Notes: a model not told the origin generated them from the sequence alone. 64,000 nt of DNA from Amycolatopsis sp. WAC 01376 (GCF_003947415.1 NZ_QHKL01000009.1:62001-126000); one strand, 5' to 3'; shown: positions 23,835-33,246, numbered from the stretch's first letter. A program made the numbers and translations.

Positions 23835-25111
23835 GCGCGTTCGCCGCCGTCGACGTCATCCGCGCGAAGCGGGACGGCGAACGGCTCACCGACGAGCAGA
23901 TCGACTGGACGATCGACGCGTACACACGCGGCGACATCGCCGAGGAGCAGATGGCCGCGCTCGCGATGGCCATCTTCCTGCGGGGCATGGATTCCGGCGA
24001 GATCGCGCGCTGGACCGGCGCGATGATCTCGTCGGGGGAGCGGCTCGACCTGAAGGTCAGCCGTCCGACCATCGACAAGCATTCGACGGGCGGGGTCGGC
24101 GACAAGATCACGCTTCCGCTGGCGCCACTCGTCGCGGCCTGCGGGGCGGCCGTGCCGCAGCTGTCCGGACGCGGGCTCGGGCACACCGGCGGGACACTCG
24201 ACAAACTGGAGTCGATCCCCGGCTGGCGTGCCGCTTTGTCGACATCGGAGATCATCCGGCAGCTCGAGGAGGTCGGCGCGGTGGTCTGCGCGGCCACGTC
24301 CGGGCTGGCTCCGGCCGACAAGAAGCTGTACGCGCTGCGGGACGTGACTTCGACGGTGGAGTCGATCCCGCTGATCGCGAGCTCGATCATGAGCAAGAAG
24401 ATCGCGGAAGGTGCGGCCGGGCTCGTCCTCGATGTGAAGACCGGTTCGGGCGCGTTCATGAAGACGCTTCCGCAGGCGCGTGAACTCGCGCGGACCCTGG
24501 TGGAGATCGGGACCGCGCACGGCGTCGCGACGACGGCGCTGATCACGGACATGAACGTGCCGTTGGGCTACGCCGTCGGCAACGCGAGCGTGGTCGCGGA
24601 GTCGGTCGAGGTGCTGCGTGGCGGCGGCCCGGCCGACGTCGTCGAGCTGACCGTGGCGTTGGCCAGGGAGATGCTGGCGCTGGCAGGTCTGTCCGATGTG
24701 GACCCGGCCGCGGTGCTCGCGTCAGGGAAGGCCTACGAGACTTGGTGCCGGATGATCGCCGCGCAGGGCGGGGATCCGGACGCTCCTTTGCCACGACCTG
24801 AGCACGTCCACGTCGTCTCGGCGCCCGCTGATGGGGTTTTGTCGCGTTTGGACGCTTATTCGGTCGGGGTCGCCGCTTGGCGGCTCGGGGCCGGGCGGGC
24901 GCGCAAGGAGGATCCGGTGCAGGCCGCGGCCGGCGTGCTGTGCCTGGCGAAGCCGGGCGACAAGGTTTCGGCAGGGCAGCCGCTACTGGAGCTGCACACC
25001 GACACGCCGGATGCTGTTCCTTCGGCTCTCGCTGCGCTCGAAGACGCCTACGCCGTCTCCTCGGAGGCCCCGGCCTCCGCTCCGCTCGTCCTGGAGACCG
25101 TGTGGCCCTGA
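23831..25111 (+). CDS. deoA: Thymidine (pyrimidine-nucleoside) phosphorylase
   Basis: A 426-residue enzyme that splits thymidine and deoxyuridine with phosphate into base and deoxyribose-1-phosphate. The signature SGRGLGHTGGTLDKLE is at about 117-132, with KHSTGGVGDKITLP (phosphate and metal site) near 80. The C-terminal third is the usual alpha/beta lobe ending DAYAVSSEAP. ATG 23831 overlaps the cdd stop. It completes the operon that begins with the BMP lipoprotein. The product feeds phosphopentomutase and DeoC. The gene is followed by a 490-base tract of palindromes. Confidence 0.96.
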   Translation: MSAFAAVDVIRAKRDGERLTDEQIDWTIDAYTRGDIAEEQMAALAMAIFLRGMDSGEIARWTGAMISSGERLDLKVSRPTIDKHSTGGVGDKITLPLAPLVAACGAAVPQLSGRGLGHTGGTLDKLESIPGWRAALSTSEIIRQLEEVGAVVCAATSGLAPADKKLYALRDVTSTVESIPLIASSIMSKKIAEGAAGLVLDVKTGSGAFMKTLPQARELARTLVEIGTAHGVATTALITDMNVPLGYAVGNASVVAESVEVLRGGGPADVVELTVALAREMLALAGLSDVDPAAVLASGKAYETWCRMIAAQGGDPDAPLPRPEHVHVVSAPADGVLSRLDAYSVGVAAWRLGAGRARKEDPVQAAAGVLCLAKPGDKVSAGQPLLELHTDTPDAVPSALAALEDAYAVSSEAPASAPLVLETVWP

Positions 25112-25149
25112 CCCATCGTTCAGCCCCCTAATCGCGATCCGTGGTCGCC

Positions 25150-25213
25150 CGCGTTTCGTCCTCTGGTTGCGGTACTTGCACGCGCAAGTACCGCAACCAG
25201 AGGACGAAACGCG
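25150..25213. repeat. Perfect 30-bp palindrome, GTCCTCTG family
   Basis: Arms 25150-25179 and 25184-25213 pair exactly around ACGC. The arm contains CGCGTTTCGTCCTCTGGTTG. It is a relative of the 28-bp palindrome at 60989-61061 (CGCGTTTAGTCCTCTGAATG). Confidence 0.93.
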
Positions 25214-25255
25214 TAGGCGCGAGCCGGCGGCTTGGGTCCTTGCCAGGAGCGACGC

Positions 25256-25308
25256 GTCCCCAATGTGGCATTGGAGACGCTCAGCGTCTCCAATGCCACA
25301 TTGGGGAC
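25256..25308. repeat. Perfect 26-bp palindrome with single-base centre
   Basis: Arms 25256-25281 and 25283-25308 are exact complements around one C. The core is CATTGGAGACGCT. With essentially no loop it would favour cruciform extrusion or a very stable RNA hairpin. Confidence 0.93.
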
Positions 25309-25403
25309 ATCGAGGCCGCTCCACGCCCGGGCCTCGGCGGACGCGCACCCTCGCCGGGTCGGCCCTACCGCAACCAGAGGACGAAATGCGTCAGGCCCCG
25401 GCG

Positions 25404-25513
25404 GATCGCGATTAGGGGGCTAAACGCAGGTCGGCGGCGGATCGCGTTTAGCCCGCTGAACGCAGGTCGGCGGTGCGGGGCGGGCGGATCGCGTTTAGCC
25501 CGCTAAACGCAGG
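25404..25513. repeat. Three GATCGCG-TTAG units
   Basis: Units at 25404-25430 (TTAGGGGGC variant), 25440-25466 and 25487-25513, each followed by CAGGTCGG. The third contains the full palindrome GCGTTTAGCCCGCTAAACGC. Same family as 4226-4378. Confidence 0.9.
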
Positions 25514-25540
25514 TCGGAGCGGAGGCGCGAGCCCGGAGAA

Positions 25541-25589
25541 GCGTGAAGGCCCCTTCCCTCGGCGGAGCCGGAGGAAGGGGCCTTCACGC
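25541..25589. terminator. GTGAAGGCCCCTTCC hairpin near the coiled-coil gene stop
   Basis: A 17-bp stem (25541-25557 with 25573-25589) plus a bulged CTC pair. It ends 12 bases from the stop at 25602 and probably terminates that gene. It shares the TGAAGGCCCCTTCC core of other hairpins here. Confidence 0.7.
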
Positions 25590-25601
25590 GTTAACAGAGC
25601 G

Positions 25602-26690
25602 TCAGTCGGTGGTCTCGTCGGTGCCGTCGGCCTTGGCCTTGGCGTCGGCCGCCTTGGGTGCGCGGCCGTTGCGCGAGCTGCGACGCGGCTGACGCGGGGC
25701 GGGCGGCGGCGGGGAGATCTGCTGCACGGCCGGGCCACCGCCGAGCATCAGCTCCGCGAAGGTCGCCATGGCCTCGTCCAGCTGGCCGCCGATGCGGCGC
25801 ACGGACTCGTCGTTGCTCTTGCGCACCAGCGTGTCGACCGAGTCGGTGTCCGGCTGCTTCGACAGCGTGCTCTCGACCTTCGACAGGCCGGAGCGGATCG
25901 AGCCGTCGAGGTCGCCGAGGCGGCCGGTGAAGCCGTCTTCGACCTTGTCGAGGCGCTCGGCCAGGTGGTCGAGGTGCGAGGTGACCTTTTCGAGGCGGTC
26001 GCCGAGGCCGTCGAGACGGTCCGAAGCGTCGATCATCTCGCCGGTCTCGGTCAGCGCGGTCTTCAGCGCCTCGGTGTTCGCGGTGAGGCTTTCCTTGGTC
26101 GCCTTGTCGAGGTTCTCGACGCGGGTGCGCAGTTCGCGGTCCACGGTGTCGACACGGTCCCGCAGGGTCGACTCGGCCTGCTCGACGCGCTCGCGCACCG
26201 GGCCGATCACCGACTGCGGCAGCGCGTCGGTCTTCACGTCCTGCTTGTCGAGGTGCGCGCCGAGTTCGTCGAGACGGCGGTGGATGTTCTGGAGCTTGTC
26301 CTCGAGCCCGTCCATTCGGCCCCCGACGCCTTCGAGGCGCGCGGCCATGCCGTCGAGGCGGCCGTCGAGCTGAGCGAACGGCTTCGCCAGCTTGTCGACG
26401 ATGCTTTCGACGGCGCGGGTCAGTGCGGCGATCGCGGTGTCCTGCGCTTCGAGCCGCGACATGGTCTCGTCGAGACGTTCGGCGAGCACGCTCGTCTCGG
26501 TGCGGTCGGGCATCTCCGAGAGCCGCTTGCGCACCGCGCCGAGCGAGTCGACCGGGGCCAGCCGTGCGTAGATGTCGTCGAGCGCGTCGAAGATCTGCTG
26601 CTGTTCGCTCTCACGCACTTCGGCCGCGCGCACCAGCATGTTGCGCATCCGGTCGAAGGACGGGGCGGCAATGTGGTTGTCAGTGGTCAC
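25602..26690 (-). CDS. Long coiled-coil protein, unknown
   Basis: A 362-residue, soluble, highly charged protein. Residues 60-300 are an almost continuous coiled coil with heptads such as LDGRLDGMAARLEGVGGRMD and LDHLAERLDKVEDGFTGRLG. The C-terminus is a Pro/Ala/Lys-rich tail (PPPPAPRQPRRSSRNGRAPK). There is no signal peptide or membrane helix. I do not know a function; an elongated scaffold or DNA- or membrane-associated rod would fit. GTG 26690 has AAGGAC upstream. It sits between deoA and the divergent adenosine deaminase gene, a position shared with salvage genes but without an evident metabolic role. Confidence 0.8.
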   Translation of the reverse strand: MTTDNHIAAPSFDRMRNMLVRAAEVRESEQQQIFDALDDIYARLAPVDSLGAVRKRLSEMPDRTETSVLAERLDETMSRLEAQDTAIAALTRAVESIVDKLAKPFAQLDGRLDGMAARLEGVGGRMDGLEDKLQNIHRRLDELGAHLDKQDVKTDALPQSVIGPVRERVEQAESTLRDRVDTVDRELRTRVENLDKATKESLTANTEALKTALTETGEMIDASDRLDGLGDRLEKVTSHLDHLAERLDKVEDGFTGRLGDLDGSIRSGLSKVESTLSKQPDTDSVDTLVRKSNDESVRRIGGQLDEAMATFAELMLGGGPAVQQISPPPPAPRQPRRSSRNGRAPKAADAKAKADGTDETTD

Positions 26691-26900
26691 TGCGGTGTCC
26701 TTCGTGGGCGGGGAAATGGGAGGGACGTGACGTCAAGCTTATCCATTGCGAAATTGCTCTGCGTATGGCCCCCGGGTATCGGACAATGTCGAGCTCTGAC
26801 CCTGATGGCCGATTCAGCCCGTGATCGACAAAGCCGAGGGTTAACCAGAGCGTACGAGTTACCACCATGTAGGGGAATGACAGGCTGGTTACCGTTACGT

Positions 26901-28010
26901 ATGTCCTCTGAAAGCAGCAGACCAAGCATCCCGGAGGCGGTACTGGCCCGCGCTCCGAAGGTTCTCCTCCACGACCACCTGGACGGCGGATTGCGTCCCG
27001 CCACGGTCGCCGAACTCGCCGAACAGACCGGGTACACGGCCTTGCCGACCAGCGATCCCGTCGAACTCGGCCGATGGTTCCGCGACGCCGCCGATTCCGG
27101 CTCCCTCGTCTCGTACCTTGAGACGTTCGCGCATACCTGCGGTGTCATGCAGACCGAGGAAGCGCTGGTCAGAGTGGCCGCCGAGGCGGTGGAAGACCTC
27201 GCGGCCGACGGCGTCGTCTACGCCGAGGTGCGGTATGCCCCCGAACTCTTCGTCGAACGCGGACTGTCACTCGATGCGGTGGTCGAGGCCATTCAGTCCG
27301 GATTCGCCGAAGGTGAACGGAGAGTGGCGGACCGCGGCGGCCGGATCCGCGTCGGGACGTTGCTCTGCGCGATGCGCCAGCACGCCAGGGCGCTCGAGAT
27401 CGCCGGTCTCGCCGTCCGCTACCGCGACGCGGGCGTGGTCGGGTTCGACATCGCCGGACCGGAAGACGGATTTCCGCCTACCAGAAATCTCGACGCATTC
27501 GAGTTTCTGCGGACGAATAATGCGCATTTCACCATTCATGCCGGGGAGGCGTTCGGGCTGCCGTCCATTTGGGAGGCGATTCAGCATTGCGGCGCCGAGC
27601 GGCTCGGCCACGGGGTCCGCATCGTCGAGGACATCAAGACCGACAGTGACGGCACGGTCCATTTGGGACGGTTGGCCGCCTACGTCCGCGACCGCCGGAT
27701 CCCGCTGGAGATCTGCCCCACGTCCAATGTCCAGACTGGAGCGGCGCGCTCGATCGGCGAGCATCCGATCGGCCTGCTCGCCAGGCTGCGGTTCCGGGTC
27801 ACCGTCAACACCGACAACCGGCTGATGAGCGGCTGCTCGATGACCAGCGAATTCGCGGCGCTGGCCGAGGCGTTCGGCTTCGGGCTCGCCGATCTCGAGT
27901 GGTTCACCATCAATGCGATGAAATCCGCGTTCCTCGATTTCGATCAGCGCCTCGACACCATCAACACGGTCATCAAGCCGGGGTATGCCGCCTTGCGGTC
28001 GTTAGCATAG
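26901..28010 (+). CDS. add: Adenosine deaminase
   Basis: A 369-residue zinc enzyme that converts adenosine and deoxyadenosine to inosine forms. The metal and active-site motifs are HDHLDGGLRP (residues 24-33), TIHAGEAFGLP, RLGHGVR and VNTDNRLMSG. SLNTDDP of classical ADA is replaced by VNTDNR, which I recall in other actinobacterial ADA proteins. ATG 26901 gives the usual N-terminus; ATG 26877 is in frame but has AGGGGA with no spacing. Neighbouring cdd, deoA and nucleoside transport genes place it in purine nucleoside salvage. Confidence 0.94.
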   Translation: MSSESSRPSIPEAVLARAPKVLLHDHLDGGLRPATVAELAEQTGYTALPTSDPVELGRWFRDAADSGSLVSYLETFAHTCGVMQTEEALVRVAAEAVEDLAADGVVYAEVRYAPELFVERGLSLDAVVEAIQSGFAEGERRVADRGGRIRVGTLLCAMRQHARALEIAGLAVRYRDAGVVGFDIAGPEDGFPPTRNLDAFEFLRTNNAHFTIHAGEAFGLPSIWEAIQHCGAERLGHGVRIVEDIKTDSDGTVHLGRLAAYVRDRRIPLEICPTSNVQTGAARSIGEHPIGLLARLRFRVTVNTDNRLMSGCSMTSEFAALAEAFGFGLADLEWFTINAMKSAFLDFDQRLDTINTVIKPGYAALRSLA

Positions 28011-28020
28011 ACAACTATCG

Positions 28021-28054
28021 TTCACTATGTAGGAGTTCTTTCCCAAATAGTGAA
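28021..28054. promoter_or_regulatory. Inverted repeat before the MFS gene
   Basis: TTCACTAT (28021-28028) and ATAGTGAA (28047-28054) are perfect inverse copies 18 bases apart, between add and the MFS gene. AACTAT lies just upstream. It could be an operator for an unidentified regulator or a leader hairpin. Confidence 0.45.
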
Positions 28055-28066
28055 ACGGTGGTCGTG

Positions 28067-29269
28067 ATGACGCAGGTCGTGGACGTGGGGGTCGGCGGAA
28101 AACGACGCTGGCTCATCCTCGCGCTCGGCCTCGCCGCGCAGACCGCGAGCTGTTCGTTCCTCTACGGGATCCCGTTCCTGGTGCCGTCCATGCAGCGTGC
28201 GGAGGGGTTGACGCTCGCCGAAGCGGGAACCGTGGTCGCGGCGCCGAGTCTTGGCCTGCTGTTCACCTTGATCCTCTGGGGTGCGGCCGCGGACCGTTAC
28301 GGAGAGCGTTTGGTAATGGCCCTCGGACTCGGCGTCTCGGGGTTACTCCTCGTGTACGCGGCCGTCGGTGACCACTCGCTCGGGATCCTCTTTGGGGTGT
28401 TCCTGCTCGCCGGTGCGAGCACCGCGTCAGTGAACGCCGCGAGCGGCCGGGCCGTCCTCGGCTGGTTCGGCCCGGCCGAGCGGGGCCTCGCGATGGGCAT
28501 CCGCCAGATGGCCCAGCCGCTCGGGGTGGGCGTCGCCGCCTTCGGTCTCCCGCCGCTCGCGGACCGCTGGGGATTCCAGGTCTCGCTCCTGCTGCCCGCG
28601 CTGACCGCGATCGCCGTCGCGCTCCTCGTCGCCTGGCTGCTGGTCGATCCGCCGCGTCCGAAGGCCGAAGCGGGCAAACGGGAGAAGCCGCCGTCGCCGT
28701 ACCGGAAGCCGGCGTTGTGGCGGGTCCACGGCGCGAGCGCGTTGCTCGTCGTCCCGCAGTTCACGGTTTCCGCCTTCACGCCCGTGTACCTGGTGACCAT
28801 GCACGGCTGGACGGCCGCGTCCGCGGGCTGGTTCGTCGGCGCCGTCCAGATCCTCGGCGCGCTGGGCAGGATCGCGTCGGGCTACTGGTCCGACCGTGCC
28901 GGCAGCAGGCTGCGGCCGATGCGGCAGCTGGCGGTCGCGAGTGCCGGGGTGATGCTGCTGGTCGCGCTCGGGGACGCGACGTGGCCGTGGCTGGTGCTGC
29001 TCGCGCTCGTGCTGGCCGCGGTGATCACCGTGTCGGACAACGGGCTCGGGTTCACCGCGTCGGCGGAGATGGCCGGGCTCGCGTGGGCCGGGCGGGCGAT
29101 GGGCACGCAGAACACCGGCCAGAACATCGCCGCGGCACTCACGCCGCCGCTGCTGGGTCTCGTGATCGGTGATTCGCGGTACGCCCTGGCGTTCTGCGTG
29201 GCCGCGGTCTTCCCGGTGCTGGCCATCGCGCTGGTGCCCGTCAAAGACGAGAGCCCCCAAACGCAATGA
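28067..29269 (+). CDS. MFS transporter
   Basis: A 400-residue major facilitator with twelve predicted helices. Motif A-like GAAADRYGERLVMALGLGVSG is at about 75-95. The central cytoplasmic loop is basic (PPRPKAEAGKREKPPSPYRK). Substrate cannot be inferred; the family covers sugars, drugs and organic acids. ATG 28067 is used; GTG 28058 in frame is possible, and no Shine-Dalgarno sequence lies at normal distance from either (AGGAG is about 30 bases away). It starts 56 bases after add, with an inverted repeat between. The stop codon is embedded in a perfect palindrome. Confidence 0.88.
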   Translation: MTQVVDVGVGGKRRWLILALGLAAQTASCSFLYGIPFLVPSMQRAEGLTLAEAGTVVAAPSLGLLFTLILWGAAADRYGERLVMALGLGVSGLLLVYAAVGDHSLGILFGVFLLAGASTASVNAASGRAVLGWFGPAERGLAMGIRQMAQPLGVGVAAFGLPPLADRWGFQVSLLLPALTAIAVALLVAWLLVDPPRPKAEAGKREKPPSPYRKPALWRVHGASALLVVPQFTVSAFTPVYLVTMHGWTAASAGWFVGAVQILGALGRIASGYWSDRAGSRLRPMRQLAVASAGVMLLVALGDATWPWLVLLALVLAAVITVSDNGLGFTASAEMAGLAWAGRAMGTQNTGQNIAAALTPPLLGLVIGDSRYALAFCVAAVFPVLAIALVPVKDESPQTQ

Positions 29270-29312
29270 AAGGCCCCTTCATTGCAAAATTTGCAATGAA
29301 GGGGCCTTTCAT
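29266..29312. repeat. Perfect 23-bp palindrome containing the MFS stop codon
   Basis: Arms 29266-29288 and 29290-29312 pair exactly around one A. The core TTGCAAAATTTGCAA is shared with the palindrome at 33247-33305. It includes the MFS TGA (29267-29269) and ends 18 bases before the convergent stop, so it can terminate both genes. Confidence 0.95.
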
Positions 29313-29329
29313 AGCGTCCCGTAGGTGGA

Positions 29330-30571
29330 TCAGACGACCGTGAGCCGGTTCTCGAAGGTCTCGACCAGCTTGCGCCACTCGGACTGCTCGGCGTCGAACG
29401 GAGCGCTCGGCTCGAGCCGCGAGGGGTCCGGCCGCAGCACGAACGACACCAGCCAGCCGAGGCTTTCGTTGGAGGCCAGCGCGGTGTCGACGCTGTCGTC
29501 TTCGGCCCATTCGGCGGCGTCGGTGATCAGCTCGACCGCCAGCTCCAGCTGGATCGGGTCGATCGCCTCGGGGCCTTCGGCGATGTCGTCGGCGATGCCG
29601 TTCAACACGTAGGTGTTCTCGGTGTCGACGTCGATCTCGAGCTCGCCAGCGGTGGCCTTCGTGGCCACCTCGTCCCAAGTGGACACTTGGGAGAGGTCGT
29701 TGTCCGCCAGGTCCTTGCCGTCCGCGATCGCGCGGATGAGGGCCTTCTCGGAGGTGAAGACGTCGATCTCGCCTTCGCTGCCGAGGAAGATCGGCTTGTC
29801 GTCGAGGTAGCAGCGCAGCGTGTAGTACTCGGCGCCGGAGGTGATGATCTTGATCGGGTCGATGCCGACCTCGCCCCAGAAACCGACGGGCTCGTCGTCT
29901 TCCTCGTCCTCGTCGTCAACGTCCACGAGGTCCTCGTCGGCGGCGGCCGCTTCGGCTTCGGCGGACTCCGCGAGGAAGGTCGCGAGCTCCTCCGCCGTCT
30001 GCTCCAGCACCTTCTCGTCGACGTCGGGAGCGGTCACCAGACCGTCGATCGCGTCGAGGACGGTGTCCCACTTCTCGGAGACCGCCTGCGACAGGTCCGC
30101 CCAGAGACGCTCGCCGTCGCGGCCGGAGAAGGGCAGCGTGCCCTGATCCAGCAGCGAGAAGCTCTCGTGCGCGTCGAGGACTTCGTGGACCTCGTCGAGC
30201 TCGCACACGTCCGCGAGCGAACGCACGATGCCGATGATCTCGGCCAGCTCGCCGAGCGTCCACTGGTCCGGCTTCTCGGCGACCAGCTCGGGGACGCCCA
30301 CCAGGTCGTAGGTGTGGTCGTCGTCGGGGATCAGCTCGGGCACGTTCAGCGCGGGCACGACCTCCCACGCCGGGTGGTCGAGCAGGTCGTGCTGCTCGGA
30401 GGTCCGCACGAAGGCCGCGAGATGCGCCGCGTCCGGGAAGGCGTACAGGTCTTCCTCGTCGCCGAGGAAGGCTTCCCACTCCTCGCCGTCTTCCCGCCAG
30501 CGCGGCGCCCAGAGGGTGACGACGTCACCCTGAGGCAGGCCGAGTTCGATCGGGATGATGTCCTGTGCCAT
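29330..30571 (-). CDS. Conserved acidic actinobacterial protein (Rv3311-like), unknown
   Basis: A 413-residue, strongly acidic cytoplasmic protein. Residues 210-232 are an Asp/Glu stretch (DLVDVDDEDEEDDEP) that separates two regions; the second begins GFWGEVGIDPIKIITSG and contains TLRCYLDDKPIFLGSEGEID. By length, acidity and position near add and upp it corresponds, as I recall, to M. tuberculosis Rv3311. Some databases call such proteins primosomal, without evidence that I know of. No catalytic motif is visible. It is divergent from the helicase gene and convergent with the MFS gene. Confidence 0.8.
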   Translation of the reverse strand: MAQDIIPIELGLPQGDVVTLWAPRWREDGEEWEAFLGDEEDLYAFPDAAHLAAFVRTSEQHDLLDHPAWEVVPALNVPELIPDDDHTYDLVGVPELVAEKPDQWTLGELAEIIGIVRSLADVCELDEVHEVLDAHESFSLLDQGTLPFSGRDGERLWADLSQAVSEKWDTVLDAIDGLVTAPDVDEKVLEQTAEELATFLAESAEAEAAAADEDLVDVDDEDEEDDEPVGFWGEVGIDPIKIITSGAEYYTLRCYLDDKPIFLGSEGEIDVFTSEKALIRAIADGKDLADNDLSQVSTWDEVATKATAGELEIDVDTENTYVLNGIADDIAEGPEAIDPIQLELAVELITDAAEWAEDDSVDTALASNESLGWLVSFVLRPDPSRLEPSAPFDAEQSEWRKLVETFENRLTVV

Positions 30572-30724
30572 TCCTAAGCCCTCTCGGATTACCGCCTGTG
30601 TGCGCGCGACCGGGTGATGCTTGCCCGATAGGTGCGCGGTAACGCGAAGCCTACGGGTTTCCGGCGGAGGGCGCGATCACCCCTGGGCAAGAAGCGACCA
30701 ACGGATGGCACGATAGGTCCTCTG

Positions 30725-33229
30725 ATGACACTTACAGACCTCCTGCCTGCGCGTCCCGACCCCGACTCGCTGTTCGAAGCCTTCTCCACCTGGACGGCCG
30801 AGCGCGGGCTCGAGCTGTACCCGGCACAGGAAGAGGCCATCATCGAAGTGGTCTCCGGGGCGAACCTGATCCTGTCGACGCCGACGGGCTCGGGAAAGAG
30901 CCTGGTCGCCGTCGGGGCGCACTTCACCGCGCTCGCGCACGGCCGCCGCAGCTACTACACGGCGCCGATCAAGGCGCTCGTCTCGGAGAAGTTCTTCCAG
31001 CTCATCGAGATCTTCGGCGCGGAGAACGTCGGCATGATGACCGGCGATTCGGCGGTGAACGCCGACGCGCCGATCATCTGCTGCACGGCGGAAATCCTGG
31101 CGAACATGGCGTTGCGGTTCGGCGCCGACGCGCCGGTCGGGCAGGTCATCGCGGACGAGTTCCACTTCTATTCGGAGCCGGATCGCGGCTGGGCCTGGCA
31201 GGTGCCACTGCTGGAACTGGGAGGCGCGCAGTTCGTGCTGATGTCGGCGACGCTGGGCGACGTCTCGTTCTTCGAGAAGGACCTCACCCGCCGGACGGGC
31301 CGTCCGACCGCGGTGGTCACCTCGGTGGAGCGGCCGGTGCCGCTGACCTTCCGCTACGCGCTGACGCCGTTGCACGAGACGATGTCCGAGCTGCTCCACG
31401 GCGGTCAGTCCCCGGTGTATGTCGTGCACTTCTCGCAGGCCGCGGCGATCGAACGCGCGCAGACGCTGATGAGCATCAACGTCACCTCGAAGGCGGAGAA
31501 GGAGGCCATCGCCGAGATGCTCGGCGGCTTCCGGTTCTCGGCCGGGTTCGGGAAGACGCTGTCGCGGCTGGTCCGGCACGGTATCGGCGTGCACCACGCC
31601 GGCATGCTGCCGAAGTACCGGCGCCTGGTCGAGCAGCTCGCGCAAGCCGGGCTGCTGAAGGTGATCTGCGGGACCGACACCCTCGGCGTCGGCATCAACG
31701 TACCAATCCGCACAGTGGTCTTCTCGGCCCTGACGAAGTACGACGGCGTGCGGCAGCGGCATCTCAAGGCGCGTGAGTTCCACCAGATCGCCGGACGCGC
31801 CGGCCGTGCCGGGTACGACACCGACGGCTACGTCGTCGTACAGGCACCGGACCACGTCGTCGAAAACGCCAAGGCGCTGGAGAAGGCGGGCGACGATCCC
31901 AAGAAGAAAAAGAAGATCGTCCGCAAGAAGGCGCCAGAAGGGTTCGTCAACTGGACGGAGAGCACCTTCGACCGGCTGATCGCGGCCGAGCCGGAGCCGC
32001 TGACGTCGAGTTTCCAGGTCAGCCACTCGATGCTGCTGAACGTCGTCTCCCGGCCGGGCAACGCGTTCGACTCGATGCGGCATCTGCTGGAGGACAACCA
32101 TTCCGACCGTCCCGCTCAGCGGAAACTGATCCTGCGCGCGATCGCGATCTACCGCGCGCTGCTCGCGGCGGGCGTCGTCGAACGGCTCGACGAGCCCGAC
32201 GAGCAGGGCCGCATCGTGCGGCTCACCGTGGACCTGCAGTTCGACTTCGCGCTGAACCAGCCGCTTTCGCCGTTCGCGCTGGCCGCGATCGAACTCCTCG
32301 ACGTCGAGTCGCCGTCCTATCCGCTCGACGTCGTGTCCATTGTGGAATCCACTGTGGACAATCCGCGTCCGGTGCTGTCGCAGCAGCAGTTCAAGGCGCG
32401 CGGCGAGGCCGTCCAGGCGATGAAGGCCGAGGGCATCGAATACGACGAGCGGATGGAACTGCTCGAGAACGTCACGTACCCGAAGCCGCTGGAGGAACTG
32501 CTGGAGGCGGCGTATTCCCGCTACCGGCAAGGGCATCCGTGGGTCGAGGACTACGAGCTCAAGCCGAAGTCCGTCGTGCGCGACATGTACGAGCGCGCGA
32601 TGAACTTCGTGGAGTACATCGGTTTCTACCAGCTCGCCCGGTCGGAAGGGCTGGTGCTGCGGTACCTCACCGACACCTACGACTCGCTGCGCCACACGGT
32701 CCCCGACGAGGCCAAGACCGAGGGGTTGCAGGACCTCATCGAATGGCTCGGCGAACTGGTGCGCCAGGTCGACTCCAGCCTCCTGGACGAATGGGAAGCC
32801 TTGCGGCACCCCGAAGAGGAGGGCCCCGTTTCGCTGCGGCCGCCGTCCGAGCCGCCCGCGGTCACGCGGAACGAGCGGGCCTTCCGGGTGCTCGTGCGGA
32901 ACGAGCTGTTCCGCCGTGTGGAGCTGGCGTCGCGGCGGGCCTACGGGACACTCGGCGATCTGGACGCCGCTTCGGGCTGGGACGCCGACGCGTGGGAAGA
33001 CGCCATCGAGGACTACTTCGACGAGCACGAAACCCTCGGCATCGGGCCGGACGCGCGCGGCCCCAAGCTGCTGATCATCGAGCAGGAGAAGGAGATCTGG
33101 CGGGTGCGGCAGATCTTCGACGATCCGGCGGGCGACCACGACTGGGGCATCAGCGCCGAGGTCGACCTGGCGGCTTCGGACGAGGCGGGCTCGGCGGTCA
33201 TCCGGATCACGGCGGTGGACCAGCTCTGA
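30725..33229 (+). CDS. Ski2-like DEAD/DEAH-box helicase
   Basis: An 834-residue superfamily 2 helicase. Motif I is TPTGSGKS (52-59), motif II DEFH (144-147), motif III SAT (MSATLGD) and motif VI QIAGRAGRAG (354-363). A lysine-rich insert (KKKKKIVRKK) and a C-terminal region of about 350 residues follow, with EHETLGIGPDARGPKLL near the end. The form resembles the actinobacterial DUF3516-bearing helicases. RNA unwinding is likely from the Ski2-type motifs; the substrate is not known. ATG 30725 is preferred over an upstream frame extension. It is divergent from the acidic protein gene, 153 bases away. Confidence 0.92.
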   Translation: MTLTDLLPARPDPDSLFEAFSTWTAERGLELYPAQEEAIIEVVSGANLILSTPTGSGKSLVAVGAHFTALAHGRRSYYTAPIKALVSEKFFQLIEIFGAENVGMMTGDSAVNADAPIICCTAEILANMALRFGADAPVGQVIADEFHFYSEPDRGWAWQVPLLELGGAQFVLMSATLGDVSFFEKDLTRRTGRPTAVVTSVERPVPLTFRYALTPLHETMSELLHGGQSPVYVVHFSQAAAIERAQTLMSINVTSKAEKEAIAEMLGGFRFSAGFGKTLSRLVRHGIGVHHAGMLPKYRRLVEQLAQAGLLKVICGTDTLGVGINVPIRTVVFSALTKYDGVRQRHLKAREFHQIAGRAGRAGYDTDGYVVVQAPDHVVENAKALEKAGDDPKKKKKIVRKKAPEGFVNWTESTFDRLIAAEPEPLTSSFQVSHSMLLNVVSRPGNAFDSMRHLLEDNHSDRPAQRKLILRAIAIYRALLAAGVVERLDEPDEQGRIVRLTVDLQFDFALNQPLSPFALAAIELLDVESPSYPLDVVSIVESTVDNPRPVLSQQQFKARGEAVQAMKAEGIEYDERMELLENVTYPKPLEELLEAAYSRYRQGHPWVEDYELKPKSVVRDMYERAMNFVEYIGFYQLARSEGLVLRYLTDTYDSLRHTVPDEAKTEGLQDLIEWLGELVRQVDSSLLDEWEALRHPEEEGPVSLRPPSEPPAVTRNERAFRVLVRNELFRRVELASRRAYGTLGDLDAASGWDADAWEDAIEDYFDEHETLGIGPDARGPKLLIIEQEKEIWRVRQIFDDPAGDHDWGISAEVDLAASDEAGSAVIRITAVDQL

Positions 33230-33246
33230 CGCCGACTCGCTCACCC

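Larger units (their letters stand above)
25117..25426. repeat. Nested palindrome block after deoA
   Basis: Outer arms CGTTCAGCCCCCTAATCGCG (25117-) and its near-exact inverse at 25403-25426 enclose two perfect palindromes (25150-25213 and 25256-25308). A lone third arm (25367-25390) repeats one arm of the first. All are non-coding. Confidence 0.85.

Noticed and set aside
25473..26900. Long in-frame extension upstream of adenosine deaminase
   Set aside because: The extension is antisense to the coiled-coil gene, and the ADA family begins close to 26901.
30677..33244. 855-codon open frame on the minus strand opposite the helicase
   Set aside because: It is Arg/Leu/Val-rich antisense sequence with no motif, and the plus strand encodes a complete helicase with all SF2 motifs.
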